From positions 1-38,053 of the forward strand of contig JAXGPL010000022.1 in assembly GCA_040766985.1 (NCBI GenBank): a DNA stretch of 38,053 nt, in the 5' to 3' direction. Position numbers and translations under genes: made by a program. Under the pieces are notes generated by a model that saw nothing but the letters and a program-made list of their open reading frames with translations, was not told where the DNA came from and ran no database searches. Positions 25,800-33,944 of this stretch are shown here, piece after piece. The stretch's first letter is position 1. Every line of letters starts with the position of its first letter. The stretch is from JAXGPL01 sp040766985. Its GTDB lineage: Bacteria; Bacillota; Sulfobacillia; JAUYEG01.

Positions 25800-26522
25800 T
25801 TGCGCAAGCACACCATTGTCGCCGCCGTCCTGATCATGGCGCTCTTCGTCACCCTCACCGGCGCCTGCAAACCCAAGGTTTACACTGACGGGACATACAT
25901 GGCGGTTTCCACTGCCGACGATTATGGTTACGGAACAGCCAAAGTCGTGATCGAAAAGGACAAGATCAAGTCGGTTGAGCTCGCCGAGGTCCTTGAGACG
26001 GGCGTGGAAAAGGACTGGGCGACATATCCCTGGGCCCAAGCCAAACAGGCCAAGGACGAGATGCCGGCCCAGTTTGTCGCAAAGAATGACTGGAACGTCG
26101 ACATCGTCGCAGAGGCAACCAGTTCGAGCAACAAGTATAAGGAAGCAGTCAAGTTCGCCCTCGAGAAAGCCAAGCGCAAACCCACCGTGACGACGACCTA
26201 CTTTGACGGCACGTTCATGGGCAAGTCGGATGAAGACCACGGCTGGGGCGTTGCTTGGGTAACCATACAGAACGATGCTATCACCGCGGTCAAGGTAACG
26301 GATATCGTAACGGATGAGGAAACCGGCGTCGCCGAGGAAAAAGACTGGGAGAACTACTCCTACCAGGAGGCCAACGAAGCCCGCCCGGTCATGGAGGAGC
26401 GGCTGGTCGCCGCAGGCCCAGCGGGCATAGCTGACGTCGAGATCGTTGCCGGGGTGACCGGCAGCAGCGATAAGTGGAAGCAGGCCGTCACCCGCGCGCT
26501 GGACAGCGCGAAGGTCAAGTAG
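25800..26522 (+). CDS. Lipoprotein with two tandem FMN-binding domains
   Basis: A 240-residue exported protein. TTG 25800 follows GGAGG by 9 bases. Residues 1-23 form a lipoprotein signal (RKHTIVAAVLIMALFVTLTGAC) with the lipidation cysteine at about 23. Two FMN_bind-type repeats follow, each beginning YxDGTYM/FxDGTFM, then a GYGTAKVVIEKDKI or GWGVAWVTIQNDAI strand, and ending in the flavin-site motif: EATSSSNKYKEAV in the first, GVTGSSDKWKQAV in the second. In related proteins (RnfG, NqrC, Fmn-binding lipoproteins) FMN is esterified to a threonine of the S-G-A-T motif, and both copies keep a T in that place. It probably moves electrons outside the membrane. The gene stands alone and divergent from gatCAB, inserted between gatC and ligA, and ends at a strong terminator. 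Partner proteins are not in the window. Confidence 0.82.
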   Translation: MRKHTIVAAVLIMALFVTLTGACKPKVYTDGTYMAVSTADDYGYGTAKVVIEKDKIKSVELAEVLETGVEKDWATYPWAQAKQAKDEMPAQFVAKNDWNVDIVAEATSSSNKYKEAVKFALEKAKRKPTVTTTYFDGTFMGKSDEDHGWGVAWVTIQNDAITAVKVTDIVTDEETGVAEEKDWENYSYQEANEARPVMEERLVAAGPAGIADVEIVAGVTGSSDKWKQAVTRALDSAKVK

Positions 26523-26554
26523 GAGAGACCAGGTACGTAACAAGGCTAAGTCTA

Positions 26555-26585
26555 GGGCGGGAGCCGAGCGGCTCCCGCCCTTTTT
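26555..26585 (+). terminator. Strong intrinsic terminator of the FMN lipoprotein gene
   Basis: An 11-12 bp GC-rich stem (GGGCGGGAGCC / GGCTCCCGCCC) with a tiny loop, followed directly by TTTTT, 33 bases after the stop codon. Confidence 0.93.
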
Positions 26586-26615
26586 GCTGCCGTGCCGGGC
26601 CGATCCCGAATCCGC

Positions 26616-28651
26616 CTATCCCGCGCGGTGGACAAGCGCCAGGAACTCCTCTTCCGTCAGGACGGGAATGCCCAAATCCCGGGCCTTGTCAAGCTTGCTC
26701 CCAGCATTGGCTCCTGCGACTACGTAGTCCGTCTTGCGGCTGACCGAGGAGGCCGCCCGGCCGCCGGCGGCTGCGACCAGTTCCTCGGCCTGCCCGCGCG
26801 TCAGGGTTTCCAGTGAGCCGGTAAGCACGACGGTCCTGCCGGCAAGCGGTCCCTCTGCTTCACCCGGGGCCGTTCCGGAACCGGCAGTCTCGCCGGCACC
26901 CGGCTCGCGCGTGTTGACGCCGAGGGCGGCCAACCGGTCGAGCAGATCGCCGGCCTGGGGCAACTGCATCCACCCGTGCAGGCTGTCGGCGATCTTGGGC
27001 CCGATCTCGCGGACAGCCTCCAGTTCGTCCGGCTGCGCCCGCCGCAGGGCGTCGAGGCTCCCGAACTGCCGTGCGAGCAGCATCGCGGCGCGCTCCCCGA
27101 CATGACGGATGCCCAGGGCGAACAGGAGGCGCCGCAGCGGCCGCTCTTTGCTGCGCTCGATCGCGGCCAGGAGGTTCTCGGCGGATGTGCGGGCAAAGCG
27201 CGGCAGTTCCTCGACCTGTTCGACGGTGAGCCGGTAGAGGTCTGCGACATCCCGGACCAGCCTCGCCTCAAGCAGCGCAATAACGGTCGAAGGGCCCAAC
27301 CCGTCGATATCCATCGCCCCCCGCGACCCGAAGTGGATGATCCCCTCAGCGACCTGCGCCGGGCCGGTCAACCCGCCCACGCAGCGGTGGGCGGCCTCAC
27401 CGGGCTCCCGGACGACCTCGCTCCCGCAGACCGGGCAGACGGCTGGCATCCGCCACTGGCCCTCGTCTGAAGCATGCTCGGTAAGCACGCGGACGACTTC
27501 CGGTATGACTTCGCCGGCCTTTCGGACAACAACTCTGTCGCCGACCCGGACGTCCTTCTGCCGCACGATGTCCTCGTTATGCAGCACTGCCCGCGAAACC
27601 GTACTTCCGGAGATCTCCACCGGCTCCAGCACGGCGGTTGGCGTCAGAACCCCTGTCCTGCCGACCGTAACCTCGATGTCGAGGACGGTGGTTTCCTGTT
27701 CCTCGGCCGCAAACTTATACGCCACAGCCCACCGTGGGCTCTTGCTCGTGAAACCCAGCCGCTCCCGCGCCGCCAGATCGTCCACTTTGACCACCACACC
27801 ATCGATCTCATAGCCCAGGTCATGGCGGCGGGCCTCCCAGCTATGACAGAACTCGGCGACCCCATCGATGTCGTGGTACACCGCCCGGTGCGGATTGACC
27901 CTCAGCCCCACCGTCGAAAGCCACGTCAGAGGTCCATCTGCGTAGCCAAAGCCTCGGGCAGGCCCTGGGGAACCGCGTAGAAGAACGAATCCAGCGGCCG
28001 CGACGCCGCAACGCGAGATCGATCTGCCGGATCGTGCCCGCCGCAGCGTTACGCGGGTTGGCAAGGGCGGCTCGCCAGCATCGATGCGCTCGGCGTTGAG
28101 GCGTTGGAAGTCAACCACCGGAAAGTAGATCTCCCCGCGAACCTCGACTTCGGGAGCCAGACCGGCATCCTCGTTGAGCCGCAGCGGCACGCTGCGCACC
28201 GTCGGACCTGCGCTGTAACATCCTCTCCGACCTCGCCGTCGCCGCGAGTCGCCGCCCTCGTGAGGACGCCTTCGAGATACTGCAGTGATATTGAAAGACC
28301 GTCGATCTTCAGCTCGCAGACGTAGTCAACTTGCTCTTCGCCCAGCAGCGACTTCACCCGCCGGTCGAACTCCCGCAGTTCGTCGAGACCGAAGACGTTG
28401 CCCAGGCTTAGCATCGGCACTTCGTGTCGCACGGGCGCGAACGCCGTGGACGGGCGGCCGCCGACGCGCTGCGTCGGCGAGTCCGGAGTCACAAGCTCCG
28501 GATGCTCAGCCTCAATCGCCGCGAGCTCTCGGACAAGCAGGTCGTACTCGCGATCCCCGATCTCCGGCCGGTCAAGCACGTGGTAGAGATAGTCGTGACG
28601 GCGGATCTCCCGGCGCAGTTCCGCCACACGCGCCCGCAGCGAATCGATCAT
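26616..28651 (-). CDS. ligA: NAD-dependent DNA ligase LigA, reading frame interrupted at four places
   Basis: LigA seals nicks with NAD as adenylate donor and is normally essential. From ATG 28651 the adenylation domain is intact to about residue 155, with the Ia-domain tyrosines DYLYHVLD and the lysine nucleophile K115 in CELKIDGLS. The match then hops frames: VRSVPLRLNED resumes after about 28,200; AGEPPLANPRNAAAGTIRQID needs a base near 28,066; SRPLDSFFYAVPQGLPEALA needs one near 28,003; and LTWLSTVGLRVNPH needs one near 27,930. Each break is explained by one missing base, and restoring four gives about 679 residues, the family length. The remainder, from OB fold through zinc finger, helix-hairpin-helix (LPRFARTSAENLLAAIERS) to BRCT (GRTVVLTGSLETLTRGQAEE), is uninterrupted. 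The fourth zinc cysteine is Gly (CVGGLTGPAQ). Sequence error or pseudogene cannot be told apart here. Confidence 0.93.
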
Positions 28652-28740
28652 CTATCACCGCTCCCATCGGGACTTCACATACGCTACCATTTTCCCCAGC
28701 AACGCCGCCCCTTGGCTCCAGGTACAAGCCTTAGCGGCAC

Positions 28741-29208
28741 TGCCCGCACGACCAGCTCTCCCCGGTGCCCGCACACGTGCCTCTTCGTCCCCACTTCCGC
28801 AGGGTGGGGGCGCTGCGACGCCGCCTTGGCACGTCCATCCCCAGGAGCACGGCGTACAAAGGGCCATTAAGGCGGCGCAGAGCCCGTGCTGCCCGCACGA
28901 CCAGCTCTCCCCGGTGCCCGCACACGTGCGACCCTCTTCCTCGCTCCCACCACTTCCGGCTTAGGGTGGGGGCGCTGCGGCGCCGCCTTGGCACGTCCAT
29001 CCCCAGGAGCACGGCGTACAAGGGCCATTAAGGCGGCGCAGAGCCCGTGCTGCCCGCACGACCAGCTCTCCCCGGTGCCCGCACACGCGCGACCCTCTTC
29101 CTCGCTCCCACCACTTCCGGCTTAGGGTGGGGGCGCTGCGACGCCGCCTTGGCACGTCCATCCCCAGGAGCACGGCGTACAAAGGGCCATTAAGGCGGCG
29201 CAGAGCCC
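28741..29208. repeat. Three tandem copies of a roughly 150-160 bp structured repeat between pcrA and ligA
   Basis: The 562 bases between pcrA and ligA are mostly three head-to-tail copies of one unit: 28741-28889 (149 bp), 28890-29050 (161 bp) and 29051 to about 29208 (158 bp). The copies are nearly identical; copy 1 lacks about 12 bases in its middle. Each unit begins TGCCCGCACGACCAGCTC, repeats TGCCCGCAC internally about 25 bases later, contains CACTTCCGGCTTAGGGTGGG, and ends with an inverted repeat around CCGCCTTGGC ... CATTAAGGCGGCG. Unit lengths are not all multiples of three, so a common protein is unlikely. The other 90 bases, between ligA and 28741, hold nothing I can identify. Confidence 0.92.
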
Positions 29209-29215
29209 CCACCCT
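29124..29215 (-). ncRNA. Long hairpin formed by the pcrA-proximal repeat copy, possible structured RNA or terminator
   Basis: Read on the minus strand, starting at the pcrA stop codon, AGGGTGGGGGCTCTGCG plus CCGCCTT pairs with AAGGCGGC plus GCAGCGCCCCCACCCT. This gives about 23 base pairs with one mismatch and a 3-base bulge, closing a conserved loop of about 45 bases. The other two copies keep the inner 16 pairs. No T tract follows, so simple intrinsic termination is unlikely. Calling it an RNA is inference from the structure. Confidence 0.35.
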
Positions 29216-31511
29216 ATAGCCGCTTGAGACGCGCATACCCCGCCAACAACCTCTTAATCCCCAACTCCGGAAACGCAACGGTAATCTCCGCATCTCCACC
29301 CTGCCCCTTGACCGAAACAACCGTGCCCTCGCCCCACTTGGGGTGCTTGACACGTTCGCCCGGCTGAGGCAGATCGGCCGTGGACAAGACCTCCTTGGGA
29401 CGCCCTGTGTCGGCGGAACCGACGGCCGACAGAACTTCGCGGCTTGCCCGGTTTGCCTCACTCCAGGAAACCGCAGGCCGGCCTCTACGTCCGAAGGCCG
29501 GGCCGTCATGGCCCCCGCCGCCTCCCGCGGCCCATCGCCGGGCGTAGTCGCGCCCTTCCGCAGCTCCGTCCCGCCCGACGACCCGGATCAGGTTTCCGGG
29601 CAACTCACCCAGAAAACGCGACGGCCGCAGGGTCTCGGCCTCACCACCGAAACCCAGTCGTGTGCTCGCGCTCGACAGCCAAAGCCGCCGCTCCGCCCGC
29701 GTTATCGCCACATAGCAGAGCCGCCGCTCCTCCTCAAGCTCGGCCTGCGACCCGAACGAACGCTGGTGCGGAAAGATCCCTTCGTCGAGCCCGACCACGA
29801 ACACGTTCTCAAACTCCAGCCCTTTGGCCGTATGCACGGTCATCAGCACAACACGGTCGGGGGTTTCCTCCATCGAGTCCACATCGCTCACGAGGGCGAC
29901 ACGTTCCATGAAGCCTCGCAGGCTGGGATCAACGGGGTCCTGCGTGTGCTCGACGGCCAACCGCATGAACTCGTCCAGGTTCTCAAGGCGGCTCTGCGCC
30001 TCGTTCGTGCCTTCGGCGGCCACCTCCGCGGCAAGCCCGGTGCGGTCGAGGAGGACCGCCAGCACGGAATCGGGCCTGGCCTCATCCCGCCCGACGTATA
30101 GCTCTGCCAACAGGGCAGCCAGGTCGGCCAACTCCTGCTTGGTCCGAGCCGCGACGCCGCCTATCTCGCCCGCCCGCCCCATCGCGGCAACGGGCGTGAT
30201 ACCCTCTCGCTCAGCTAAGTCCATGAGCTTGGCCCAGGTCGCAGGTCCGACGCCCCGCTTGGGGACGTTGATGACCCGCTGAAGGCTGACCGAATCAGCC
30301 GGATTGAGGACAAGGCGCATGTAGGCGACGGCATCTTTGATCTCTTTACGATCAAAAAAGCGCAAGCCTCCGACGATCTGGTACGGCAGGCCGAAATGAG
30401 TGAGGGCCTCCTCGACCAGCCGGGACTGGGCGTTGGTCCGGTAGAGCACCACCGAGCAGCCAAGGCCGGTCCCCTCCCTGCGCAGAGCAGCCAGGTTCAT
30501 GGCGACGTACACGGCTTCATCGCGCTGGTCGGTCGCCTGGTAGTAGCGGATGGGTTCGCCATCAGGGTTCTCGGTCCACAGCCGTTTGGTCTTGCGGAAA
30601 TCGTTGTGCCCGACAAGGCTGTTGGCGGCCTCCAGAATGGTGACGGTCGAGCGGTAGTTCTGCTCAAGCTTGACGATCCGCGCATTGGGCCAGTCCCGCT
30701 CGAATTCGAGGATATTGCGGGTATCGGCCCCCCGGAAGGCGTAGATGCTCTGGTCGTCGTCGCCCACGACGGTCAGGTTGCCGTGCTCCCTGGCGAGCGC
30801 TTTGACCAGCCTCGTCTGCACATGGTTGGTGTCCTGGTACTCGTCGACAAGGATGTGCCGGAACCTGTTCTGGTACTTGGCCAGCACATCGGGGCACTCC
30901 TCAAACAACCGGACGGCTCTGCCTAGCAGGTCGTCAAAGTCCAGTGCCTGGTTCCGATCAAGCCGCCCCTGGTACATCCGGTAGACCCGCGCCGTACGTT
31001 CCGCCCATGCGTCGCCGGGACGGAGCGCAGCCCGCGAGGCGTACTCCTCCGGGCCGACCAAGTTGTTCTTGGCCTCGCTGATTGTCGCGAGAAGGGCGCC
31101 CGGAGGGAACTTCTTGCTGTCCCACCTCAACTCTGCAAGGATTTCCTTGACCAGCTCGCGCTGGTCCGCGGTGTCGTAGATCGCGAAGTCCTGGGCAATG
31201 CCGGCGGCATCGGCCTCGCGCCGGAGAATGCGGGCGCAGGTCGAATGGAAGGTCGCAACCCAAACGTCACCGCTGATTTCGGGGAGGAGCCCCGCCACCC
31301 GCTCTTTCATCTCCTGTGCGGCCTTGTTCGTGAAGGTGATAGCGAGAATGTGATATGGGCTTACGCCCCGCTCCTCAATGAGATAGGCAATGCGGTAGGT
31401 CAAGGCCCTGGTCTTGCCGCTGCCTGCCCCCGCGAGAATCAGAAGCGGGCCGTCCGGGCTCGTCACGGCCTCGTACTGCTTGTCGTTCAGCTCTCGGCGC
31501 CAGTCTGGCAA
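29214..31511 (-). CDS. pcrA: ATP-dependent DNA helicase PcrA (UvrD/Rep family)
   Basis: A 765-residue SF1A helicase that unwinds DNA 3' to 5' in repair, rolling-circle replication and removal of RecA filaments. Motifs in order: Q-motif LNDKQYEAV, Walker A LAGAGSGKTRAL (28-34), Ia ITFTNKAAQEMKER, Walker B LVDEYQDTN, III VVGDDDQSIYAFRGA, IV KLEQNYRST, V VVLMTVHTAKGLEFENVFV and VI CYVAITRAERRLWL. The C-terminal Tudor-like RNA-polymerase-binding segment is also present (VKHPKWGEGTVVSVKG). The TTG at 31511 has AGGAGG about 8 bases upstream. In related Bacillota pcrA, ligA and gatCAB lie together as here; in this genome a repeat array lies between pcrA and ligA, and the FMN lipoprotein between ligA and gatC. 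The stop codon forms part of the first repeat hairpin. Confidence 0.97.
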   Translation of the reverse strand: MPDWRRELNDKQYEAVTSPDGPLLILAGAGSGKTRALTYRIAYLIEERGVSPYHILAITFTNKAAQEMKERVAGLLPEISGDVWVATFHSTCARILRREADAAGIAQDFAIYDTADQRELVKEILAELRWDSKKFPPGALLATISEAKNNLVGPEEYASRAALRPGDAWAERTARVYRMYQGRLDRNQALDFDDLLGRAVRLFEECPDVLAKYQNRFRHILVDEYQDTNHVQTRLVKALAREHGNLTVVGDDDQSIYAFRGADTRNILEFERDWPNARIVKLEQNYRSTVTILEAANSLVGHNDFRKTKRLWTENPDGEPIRYYQATDQRDEAVYVAMNLAALRREGTGLGCSVVLYRTNAQSRLVEEALTHFGLPYQIVGGLRFFDRKEIKDAVAYMRLVLNPADSVSLQRVINVPKRGVGPATWAKLMDLAEREGITPVAAMGRAGEIGGVAARTKQELADLAALLAELYVGRDEARPDSVLAVLLDRTGLAAEVAAEGTNEAQSRLENLDEFMRLAVEHTQDPVDPSLRGFMERVALVSDVDSMEETPDRVVLMTVHTAKGLEFENVFVVGLDEGIFPHQRSFGSQAELEEERRLCYVAITRAERRLWLSSASTRLGFGGEAETLRPSRFLGELPGNLIRVVGRDGAAEGRDYARRWAAGGGGGHDGPAFGRRGRPAVSWSEANRASREVLSAVGSADTGRPKEVLSTADLPQPGERVKHPKWGEGTVVSVKGQGGDAEITVAFPELGIKRLLAGYARLKRL

Positions 31512-31565
31512 TCGGTTCGCCTCCTGGGACGTTCTTCGCCGGGCCGCAAATACGCCCCTCTGTCA

Positions 31566-31593
31566 GCCATAGCTGGGCTTTGGTTCACGTCAA
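31566..31593 (-). promoter_or_regulatory. Candidate promoter for pcrA
   Basis: On the minus strand TTGACG (31588-31593) is a near-consensus -35. TATGGC (31566-31571) at 16 bases is a weak -10. It lies about 55 bases before the pcrA start in the divergent region shared with the LysM gene. Confidence 0.33.
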
Positions 31594-31606
31594 ACGACAC
31601 CACGTG

Positions 31607-31614
31607 CATATGAT
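31607..31614 (+). promoter_or_regulatory. Candidate mother-cell (sigma-E/K-like) -10 element for the LysM gene
   Basis: CATATGAT at 31607-31614, within gtgCATATGATgg, resembles the CATA-type -10 boxes of sigma-E and sigma-K. It stands about 35 bases before the start codon. A TTCACG upstream is only a loose -35. The idea fits a spore-envelope LysM protein but is weak alone. Confidence 0.25.
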
Positions 31615-31647
31615 GGCCCAGCAGTTGAAGAAGGAGGGGGTTAGTCG

Positions 31648-33894
31648 TTGGGCACCGAGACCTACGCGGCCTGCCCGGAACCACCGGAGTGCCGACAAGG
31701 TTTCATCTACACCGTCAAGCAGGGGGATACGCTCTACCTGATAGCTCGGCGCTTTGGCATCCGGCTTCAGGACCTGATCGCGGCGAACCCGCAGATCAAG
31801 GACCCGGACGAAGTCCGCTGCGGACAACGGATTTGCGTCCCATTCCCCGAGCCGCCGGCGTGTCCGAATGGTTTCTACTACACGGTCGAGAGAGGTGATA
31901 CGCTCTTCAGCATCGCCCAGAAGTTCGGTGTGACCGTCGAGGCTCTGCGGACGGCCAACCCGCAGATCATCGACCCCAACAAGATCTATCCCGGGCAGCG
32001 GATCTGCATCCCGGTCCCGCCCGTGCCCGAATGCCCGGGGGGGTTCGTGTATCAAGTCGTGCAGGGCGACACCATCTTCCTGATCGCACAGAGGTTCGGC
32101 GTGACCGTTCAGGCGATCCTCGCCGCAAACCCGCAGATTGTTGATCCCGACAAGATCTACCCGGGGCAGGAGATCTGCATCCCTCTGCCTCCGGCTCCGC
32201 CTTGCCCCGGCGGGACCATCTACACCGTGGTTCAGGGCGATACCATGTTCCTGATCGCGCAGCGGTCCGGGATCACGCTGCAGGCCCTTATCGCAGCCAA
32301 CCCGCAGGTCGTCGATCCGAACAAGATCTACCCAGGCCAGGAACTATGCATCCCACCTGCGCCGCCGCCACCGCCGCCGCCTCCCCCGGAGTGCCCGGGC
32401 GGGTTCATCTACACGGTGGCGCAGGGCGACACAATGTTCCTGATCGCCCAGCGGTTCGGCGTATCGTTGCAGGCCCTCATCGCGGCCAACCCACAGATTG
32501 AGGACCCGAACATGATCGTTCCCGGACAGCGTATCTGCGTCCCCGTGCCCGCGGCTCCGCCCTGCCCCAACGGCACGCTCTACACGGTCCAACAGGGTGA
32601 TACCATGTTCCTGATCGCCCAGCGAAACGGAATCACGCTCCCGGCGCTGATCGCCGCCAATCCACAGGTCGTCGACCCGAACAGGATCTATCCGGGTCAG
32701 GTGCTATGCGTCCCGCGGCCGCCGATGCCGCCGAAGCCACCAACGCCGGAATGCCCGGAGGGCTTCCTCTACACCGTAGTTAAGGGCGACTCGATGTGGA
32801 AGATCGCGCAGCGGTTCGGTATCAGCCTTGAGGCGCTGATTGCAGCCAACCCGCAAGTCGAGGATCCAAACATGATCCTCCCGGGACAGAAGATCTGCGT
32901 GCCCCGGCCGACGGCCCCGGAGTGCCCTGAGGGGACCCTGTACACAGTCCAGCGCGGCGATACCATGTTCCTGATCGCGCAGCGCAACGGGATCACTCTG
33001 CAGGCGTTGATCGCGGCCAACCCGCAGGTCGTAGACCCGAACAAGATCTACCCGGGCCAGGTGCTCTGCATCCCACGGCCTGCCCCACCGCCACCGCCAC
33101 CCTGTCCGGAGTGCCCGAACGGGTTCCTCTACACGGTTCAGAAGGGCGACACGATGTTCCTAATCGCCCGGCGGTTCGGGGTCACGCTGGAGGCCCTCAT
33201 CGCGGCAAACCCGCAGATTGAGAACCCCAACCAGATCAAACCCGGCCAGCCCAGCGGCGTGCCCCGGGCTGTAACGCCCCCGCCGGACCCCGGGTTCTGT
33301 CCCGAGGGCCAGATCCACGTGGTGGAGCGGGGCGAGACCATGTTCACCATCGCTCGGAAGTATGGAGTCACGCTCAACGCTCTGATTGCTGCCAACCCGC
33401 AGATCACGGATCCGAACCTGATCTTCCCGGGCCAGCACATCTGCGTGCCGATCGATCCGCCGGCGACCGCGACGGCCGGTCTGTCCGCCGTGACGGCACC
33501 GCCCGGCTGGCGTCCCGGCCCTTGGCCGCCAGGTCACACGTGCATGCACAATTGCCACATGCTGCACCCGACTGCGGAAGCCAGGCGCCACGGAGTCTAC
33601 GGCGGTTGTGCGTATGTAGCGGATGACGCCGAGCATCCCATGATGGGAGTCGCCTGCTATGGCATGCCACAGCCATCCAAGATGGGCAGCTGTCGCTACT
33701 ACTTCTGCTGGGCAGAGGCGCGAGGCGGACAACGGGTATGTTTCCGCCTGCACCCCAAAGCCGGCGTATACTCAGGCGACCACCACTACCGCGCGAAGAC
33801 CCCGGTATGCTGGGTGCGGATGTACGTAACCGCTGAGAAAGACAAGGATCCGAAGCAACCAAGCAAGTACCTGATGCTTGACACGCGGATGTGA
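31648..33894 (+). CDS. Ten-LysM repeat protein with cysteine-rich C-terminal domain (spore-envelope type)
   Basis: A 748-residue protein. TTG 31648 follows AAGGAGG by 10 bases. Ten LysM domains, which bind N-acetylglucosamine-containing glycans such as peptidoglycan, start near residues 19, 76, 133, 190, 253, 310, 373, 430, 493 and 555. Each follows the pattern Y-T-V-x-x-G-D-T ... I-A ... L-I-A-A-N-P-Q ... D-P ... P-G-Q. Nearly every unit is bracketed by cysteines (CPGG or CPNG before, ICVP or LCIP after); the ninth loses the second one (GQPSGVP). Linkers are Pro-rich, up to nine consecutive prolines. The last ~145 residues form a domain I do not recognise, with eight cysteines and many histidines (TCMHNCHMLH, SCRYYFCW). 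No signal peptide is visible, as in mother-cell-made coat proteins such as SafA. A spore-coat role is inference. It is divergent from pcrA. Confidence 0.88.
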   Translation: MGTETYAACPEPPECRQGFIYTVKQGDTLYLIARRFGIRLQDLIAANPQIKDPDEVRCGQRICVPFPEPPACPNGFYYTVERGDTLFSIAQKFGVTVEALRTANPQIIDPNKIYPGQRICIPVPPVPECPGGFVYQVVQGDTIFLIAQRFGVTVQAILAANPQIVDPDKIYPGQEICIPLPPAPPCPGGTIYTVVQGDTMFLIAQRSGITLQALIAANPQVVDPNKIYPGQELCIPPAPPPPPPPPPECPGGFIYTVAQGDTMFLIAQRFGVSLQALIAANPQIEDPNMIVPGQRICVPVPAAPPCPNGTLYTVQQGDTMFLIAQRNGITLPALIAANPQVVDPNRIYPGQVLCVPRPPMPPKPPTPECPEGFLYTVVKGDSMWKIAQRFGISLEALIAANPQVEDPNMILPGQKICVPRPTAPECPEGTLYTVQRGDTMFLIAQRNGITLQALIAANPQVVDPNKIYPGQVLCIPRPAPPPPPPCPECPNGFLYTVQKGDTMFLIARRFGVTLEALIAANPQIENPNQIKPGQPSGVPRAVTPPPDPGFCPEGQIHVVERGETMFTIARKYGVTLNALIAANPQITDPNLIFPGQHICVPIDPPATATAGLSAVTAPPGWRPGPWPPGHTCMHNCHMLHPTAEARRHGVYGGCAYVADDAEHPMMGVACYGMPQPSKMGSCRYYFCWAEARGGQRVCFRLHPKAGVYSGDHHYRAKTPVCWVRMYVTAEKDKDPKQPSKYLMLDTRM

Positions 33895-33900
33895 CCAAAC

Positions 33901-33940
33901 GGCAGGCGGCAGGGGGCACCAGGCCCCTTGCCGCCTGCTG
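33901..33940. terminator. Hairpin between convergent LysM and pmbA genes
   Basis: CAGGCGGCAGGGG and CCCCTTGCCGCCTG form a stem of about 13 pairs with a short GC loop, located 9 bases after the LysM stop and just before the pmbA stop. There is no clear T run, so it may terminate both transcripts only partly. Confidence 0.55.
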
Positions 33941-33944
33941 GCGT

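Noticed and set aside
28731..29021. Minus-strand open frame through the tandem repeats, as if encoding a repetitive Arg-rich peptide
   Set aside because: Repeat lengths of 149 and 161 break the phase between copies, the composition is Arg-rich in a GC-rich shadow style, and there is no ribosome site.
28741..29208. CRISPR array
   Set aside because: There are only three units of about 150-160 bp with no short repeat/spacer alternation and no cas genes in the window.
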